Shown: positions 7,196 to 9,965 of the stretch, in pieces | Layout: every line of letters starts with the position of its first letter | Position numbering within the stretch: the first letter of the stretch is position 1 | From: Candidatus Bipolaricaulota bacterium | Lineage (GTDB): Bacteria > Bipolaricaulota > Bipolaricaulia > RBG-16-55-9 > DRXL01 | Assembly: GCA_025057405.1 (NCBI GenBank) | Contig: JANWXV010000017.1 | Location: 1-9,965, forward strand | Length of the DNA: 9,965 nt | Direction of reading: 5' to 3' | Position numbers and translations under genes: made by a program | Notes under the pieces: model-generated | Told to the model about the DNA's origin: nothing | The model's input: only the letters and a program-made list of their open reading frames with translations | Database searches by the model: none

Positions 7196-8602
7196 ATGCG
7201 TACTGTCATTGGCCTAGAAGTCCATGCACAGCTTCTGACCAAGACCAAGCTCTTCTGTAGCTGTTCGGCAGGGTATTTCGGTGCGCCGCCCAACGCGCAT
7301 ACGTGCCCGGTCTGTTTGGGGATGCCCGGTGCGCTCCCCGTGCTCAACGAGCGCGCCGTCGAGTACGCGCTGAAAGCCGCGCTCGCCCTGCACTGCGAGA
7401 TCCCCGCACGTTCGGTCTTCGCGCGCAAGAACTATTTCTATCCCGATCTGCCCAAGGGGTATCAGATCTCCCAGTACGAAGCGCCGTTGGCCATTCAGGG
7501 GCATCTCGATCTGCCTACGGGCAAGCGCGTTCGCATTCGCCGTCTCCATCTGGAAGAAGACGCAGGCAAGCTTCTGCATCGTCCAGAGGGATACAGCTTA
7601 GTGGATCTCAATCGTGCGGGTGTTCCACTCATTGAGATCGTCAGCGAACCCGATCTCGGTTCTCCTGAAGAGGCTCGACTCTATATGGAAGAGCTGCGTA
7701 GGGTCTTGCGCTATCTGGGGGTATGCAGCGGCGACATGGAGGAAGGCTCGCTGCGCTGCGATGCCAACGTCTCGGTGAGCGTAGGTGAGCGCTTGGGCAC
7801 TAAGACCGAGATCAAGAATATGAATTCATTCAGGGCGATTGAAGAAGCTCTGAAATTTGAAGTCGCGCGCCAGCGCGCGCTCTTAGAGAAGGGTCATCCG
7901 ATCGAGCAAGCCACCCTCACGTGGAACGAAGCAGCGGGCAAGACCGAGCTGATGCGCACCAAGGAAGAAGCTGAAGATTATCGCTACTTCCCGGAACCCG
8001 ATCTCGTCCCCCTTCAGATAGACGACGCTGGGAGAGAGAGGGTGAAGAGATCGCTGCCGGAGCTGCCCGCGCACAAGCGTGCCCGCTGGGCGCACGAGTA
8101 TAAGCTCCCAGACTATGATATCTCGGTGCTCACGGATGAGCGTTCTATCGCTGAGTATTTTGAATCCGTCGTCAGGCTCTATAATCATCCCAAGGACGTG
8201 AGCAACTGGATGATGTCGGAGCTGCTCAGACTTCTGAAAGAGAGCCAGGCGACGGAGATCGCGCTCAAGCCGGAGCATTTTGCGCGCGTCTTGGAGATGG
8301 TCAGCTCCGGGCAGATTAACCGCACGGTCGCCAAAGACGTGATCGCCGAGTCGTTCAAGACGGGCAAAGCCCCGGACGAGATCGTGCGCGTGCGGGGATT
8401 ATCACAGATTTCCGACGAGCAAGCCTTGGCAGAGATTGTAGCTAAAGTCCTCGCGGAGAACCCCAAGGCCGTAGCAGACTTCCAGTCGGGCAAAGAGGCG
8501 GCTATTGGCTTTTTGCAGGGGCAAGTGATGAAAGCGACGGGGGGAAAGGCCGATCCGAAGAAGGCCCGAGAACTGTTAATGGGAAAACTCAAAGAATTAT
8601 AA
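7196..8602 (+). CDS. gatB: Aspartyl/glutamyl-tRNA(Asn/Gln) amidotransferase subunit B
   Basis: Subunit B of the GatCAB amidotransferase, which converts Glu-tRNA(Gln) and/or Asp-tRNA(Asn) to the amidated forms using ATP and ammonia from GatA. 468 aa, near the family norm (about 475-490). The N-terminus TVIGLEVHAQLLTKTKLFC is diagnostic. Cys21, Cys23, Cys37 and Cys40 (CSCS...CPVC) are the zinc-binding set. MRTKEEAEDYRYFPEPDL and SNWMMSELLRLL are family motifs, and the C-terminal YqeY-like tRNA-binding domain runs from about 330 to the end (KATGGKADPKKARELLMGKL). The ATG is the only credible start: the frame is closed by a TAG at 7148, and no GTG or TTG lies between. No SD is visible; the preceding bases are the right arm of the stem-loop. 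gatA and gatC are not in the window. The stop abuts the stop of the convergent methylase gene. Confidence 0.97.
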   Translation: MRTVIGLEVHAQLLTKTKLFCSCSAGYFGAPPNAHTCPVCLGMPGALPVLNERAVEYALKAALALHCEIPARSVFARKNYFYPDLPKGYQISQYEAPLAIQGHLDLPTGKRVRIRRLHLEEDAGKLLHRPEGYSLVDLNRAGVPLIEIVSEPDLGSPEEARLYMEELRRVLRYLGVCSGDMEEGSLRCDANVSVSVGERLGTKTEIKNMNSFRAIEEALKFEVARQRALLEKGHPIEQATLTWNEAAGKTELMRTKEEAEDYRYFPEPDLVPLQIDDAGRERVKRSLPELPAHKRARWAHEYKLPDYDISVLTDERSIAEYFESVVRLYNHPKDVSNWMMSELLRLLKESQATEIALKPEHFARVLEMVSSGQINRTVAKDVIAESFKTGKAPDEIVRVRGLSQISDEQALAEIVAKVLAENPKAVADFQSGKEAAIGFLQGQVMKATGGKADPKKARELLMGKLKEL

Positions 8603-9073
8603 TCAGTTTCTTTTTTCGTTCAGTCTATACGCCGCGATCCCGAAGGCTACCGCCACGTTGAGCGATTCTTTCTGGCCGTGCATGGGGAGCGTGAGGATCG
8701 CGTCGGCGCGTTTTAACAGCGCGTGAGAAAGCCCGGTCACTTCGTTGCCCAGCACAAGCGCGATGGGAAACTTCGGGACAAAGACGCGATAGTCTATCGT
8801 GGGAAACTCGATATTGTTCTCTAACGCAACGATCTGGACGTTTTGGGCTTTGAGGCGTTCGAGCAGTCTCCACGTTTGGGCGACGTGCTCCCACGGGATG
8901 GTCTTTTCAGCTCCCAACGCGACTTTTTCGATCTCGTAGCGTGGCGGCGTGGGCGTGTAGCCGCACAGATAGAGTTTTGTGATCCCCGCCGCATCAGCAG
9001 TTCTAAAGATAGCCCCGCCGTTGAACGTGCTGCGAATGTTGTCGCAGATGACGTAGAAGTCTTGGGTGAACAT
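8603..9073 (-). CDS. Small TrmH/SpoU-family RNA 2'-O-methyltransferase
   Basis: SPOUT-class methyltransferase expected to add a methyl group to a ribose 2'-OH in tRNA or rRNA using S-adenosylmethionine. 156 aa, a minimal catalytic domain without an N-terminal RNA-binding extension. All three SpoU motifs are present: motif 1 DNIRSTFNGGAIFRTADAAG (11-30, Asn12 and Arg14), motif 2 ALVLGNEVTGLS (105-116, Glu111), and motif 3 LPMHGQKESLNVAVAFGIAAY (129-149, Ser137 and Asn139), which forms the trefoil knot and cofactor pocket. ATG at 9073 was chosen because homology begins there; the frame stays open upstream only through repeat DNA and hutH antisense. No SD precedes it: the arm of an 18-bp inverted repeat ends 4 nt before the ATG. 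In-frame GTG codons within the repeat are alternative but less likely starts. The RNA target cannot be assigned, so no symbol is given. Confidence 0.88.
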   Translation of the reverse strand: MFTQDFYVICDNIRSTFNGGAIFRTADAAGITKLYLCGYTPTPPRYEIEKVALGAEKTIPWEHVAQTWRLLERLKAQNVQIVALENNIEFPTIDYRVFVPKFPIALVLGNEVTGLSHALLKRADAILTLPMHGQKESLNVAVAFGIAAYRLNEKRN

Positions 9074-9077
9074 TTGG

Positions 9078-9137
9078 ATCACGGAAAGCACGGAATGCAC
9101 ACGGAAAACACGGAAAGACTTCCGTGCTTTCCGTGAT
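9078..9137. repeat. CACGGAAAG tandem and inverted repeat between the methylase gene and hutH
   Basis: Four direct copies of a 9-bp unit: CACGGAAAG (9080-9088), CACGGAATG (9089-9097), then after two bases CACGGAAAA (9100-9108) and CACGGAAAG (9109-9117). Two inverted copies follow (TTCCGTGCTTTCCGTG, 9120-9135). The outer arms 9078-9095 and 9120-9137 are a perfect 18-bp inverted repeat around a 24-nt loop. A competing hairpin (CACGGAA-AGAC-TTCCGTG, 9109-9126) is also possible. It occupies most of the 108-bp divergent intergenic region and would form the leader of the methylase mRNA. It resembles an intergenic dispersed repeat; its function is unknown. Confidence 0.85.
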
Positions 9138-9142
9138 TCTAT

Positions 9143-9171
9143 TTTACACCAAGCTGATCTATAAGTATACT
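9143..9171 (+). promoter_or_regulatory. Candidate hutH promoter with near-leaderless start
   Basis: TTTACA (9143-9148) and TATACT (9166-9171) each match the sigma70 consensus 5/6 with an ideal 17-bp spacer, the best promoter match in the window. The -10 ends 10 bp before the hutH ATG (9182), so the predicted leader is only 1-5 nt and the GAAG at 9172-9175 would hardly be transcribed. It lies just right of the CACGGAAAG repeat. Confidence 0.55.
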
Positions 9172-9181
9172 GAAGACGCGC

Positions 9182-9862
9182 ATGATCGAGCTGGATGGAC
9201 ACTCTTTGACTCTTGAAGCTGCTGCGAAGATCGTCTTTGGCCACGAGAGAGTCTCTCTCGCGTCCAGCGCGCTGGAGCGCGTGCGGGCCGCTCGTGCTGT
9301 CATCGAGCAGATCGTCGCCAAAAACCAAAGAGTTTATGGGGTCAACACAGGCTTTGGGAAGCTCAGCACCGAGACGATCCCCAGCGAAAAGCTCTCGCTG
9401 CTCCAAGAGAATCTCCTCAAGAGTCACGCTGTCGGCGTTGGGGCCCCCCTTCCCGATGAGGTCGCCCGCGCGGCGTTGCTCTTTCGCTTGAATGCGCTCG
9501 TGCACGGGCGCTCCGGCGTGCGCGTTGAAGTGCTAGAATATCTCAAAGAGTTTCTCAATCGCTCGGTTGTTCCCATCCTCCCCTCGAAAGGCTCGGTCGG
9601 CTCCAGCGGAGATCTTGCGCCGCTAGCCCATCTGGCCCTGCTCTTGATCGGCGAGGGCCACGCCAAGATTAGCGAAGAGATTCTCTCTGGGAGCGAGTTG
9701 CTACGCGAGCTAGGACTAGAGCCGTTGCGCTTGGCCCCCAAAGAAGGGCTGGCGCTCATCAACGGGACGCAAGTCACGCTAGCGTTGGGATTTGTCGCGC
9801 TCGTGCGCGCTCAGAAGCTCTTGGCGCACGCGCAAGCGATCGGCGCGCTCGCGGTCGAAGCG
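9182..9862 (+). CDS. hutH: Histidine ammonia-lyase (3' part lost at a sequence junction)
   Basis: Enzyme of histidine degradation that eliminates ammonia from L-histidine to give urocanate through a self-made MIO cofactor. About 227 recognisable residues of a family usually near 500 aa. Tyr52 in VYGVNTGFGKL, His82 in SHAVGVG, the MIO region GSVGSSGDLAPLAH (137-150) and Asn194 in KEGLALINGTQVT are family landmarks. The MIO triad reads Ser141-Ser142-Gly143 where Ala-Ser-Gly is usual. The ATG fits the usual N-terminus and the promoter 10 bp upstream. HutH similarity holds to about GALAVEA (9842-9862). Beyond that the frame stays open to the window edge, but the residues no longer resemble HutH, lacking the expected RIH segment. 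There the DNA matches ureB on the other strand, so the gene is cut by a junction, whether from assembly or in the genome. Confidence 0.88.
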
Positions 9863-9964
9863 GAGCGCCTCGTTCGTCTCGTAGAAATGGTAGTGCGACC
9901 CGACCTGGATCGGGCGGTCGCCGGCGTTGGTCACTTCGAGCGTCACTGTCGTTCTCCCCTCGTT
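9842..9964 (-). CDS. ureB: Urease beta subunit fragment (partial at both ends)
   Basis: Read on the minus strand from 9964 down to 9842, the sequence encodes 41 residues of urease beta: a start like NEGRTTVTLEVTNAGDRP, then IQVGSHYHFYETNEALRF and DRERA. The segment GDRPIQVGSHYHF..N.AL.FDR is diagnostic of UreB, the small structural subunit of the nickel enzyme that splits urea into ammonia and carbon dioxide. The expected continuation (R-L-x-I-P-A-G-T-x-V-R-F-E-P-G) is absent; instead the frame runs into the antisense of hutH. The N-terminal part lies beyond the window's right edge. It is therefore a fragment joined head-on to hutH, with 9842-9862 readable as either gene. By eye it is more GC-rich than the neighbouring genes. 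Most likely it comes from a misjoined contig end. Confidence 0.85.
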
Positions 9965-9965
9965 G

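Noticed and set aside
8591..8613. AAAGAA...TTCTTT stem followed by T-run as a terminator between gatB and the methylase gene
   Set aside because: The stem is only 6 bp and almost all A-T with an 11-nt loop. It is too weak to call, though the T-rich tract could help termination of gatB.
9080..9135. CRISPR array from the repeated CACGGAAAG units
   Set aside because: Units are 9 bp, almost contiguous, without unique spacers, and partly inverted. No cas gene is present.
9074..9505. N-terminal extension of the SpoU methylase frame to 300 aa (start at 9505)
   Set aside because: The extra 144 residues are the antisense of hutH and the CACGGAAAG repeat. SpoU homology begins at the ATG at 9073.
9863..9965. 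Continuation of hutH to the right edge because the frame stays open
   Set aside because: The residues after about 9862 do not resemble HutH, while the opposite strand matches UreB closely. The open frame is incidental.

Overview
The window carries ordinary housekeeping and transport genes from a bacterium of moderately high GC content, roughly mid-50s percent by eye. The bacterial GyrA with a GyrA-box, GatB, PanD, Shine-Dalgarno sites at some genes and sigma70-like promoters make it bacterial. The large extracytoplasmic insertions in both Dpp/Opp permeases, the divergent RNase Z type and the small SPOUT methylase suit a deep-branching, possibly uncultured lineage (Bipolaricaulota, Chloroflexota or Deinococcota-like). 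That placement is a low-confidence guess. I saw no defence system, CRISPR array, transposase, rRNA or tRNA, and no wholly new system.

Layout. Positions 1-848 hold the 3' part of a type I phosphodiesterase/alkaline-phosphatase-superfamily gene, followed 9 bp later by an RNase Z-like gene (858-1709). panD (2074-1718, minus) converges on it. A 139-bp divergent intergenic region (2075-2213) serves panD on one side and a two-gene operon of peptide-type ABC permeases (2214-3353 and 3346-4623, overlapping by 8 bp) on the other. gyrA (4705-7158) follows with its own SD and a possible promoter, then gatB (7196-8602). A small TrmH/SpoU RNA methyltransferase gene (9073-8603, minus) meets gatB stop to stop with no spacer. 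hutH begins divergently at 9182. No stretch over 300 bp lacks a gene.

Most useful observations. (1) The last ~105 bp do not belong to hutH. Read on the minus strand they encode a clear urease beta subunit (UreB) segment. The HutH and UreB similarities meet within 9842-9862, so this is a chimeric contig end or a real rearrangement. (2) Two large stem-loops made of short direct and inverted repeats end 4-5 nt before the start codons of gatB and the methylase gene, and neither start has a visible SD. (3) panD and hutH have promoter-like sequences so close to the start codon that their mRNAs would be leaderless or nearly so. (4) Protein oddities: Ser-Ser-Gly at the HutH MIO triad, Gln-Pro at the GyrA quinolone positions, and large permease insertions, one with four cysteines.

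The genes serve varied functions: tRNA maturation and modification, pantothenate synthesis, amidotransferase-dependent tRNA charging, supercoiling, peptide or solute uptake and histidine breakdown. They look like a typical chromosomal neighbourhood and not a single pathway.
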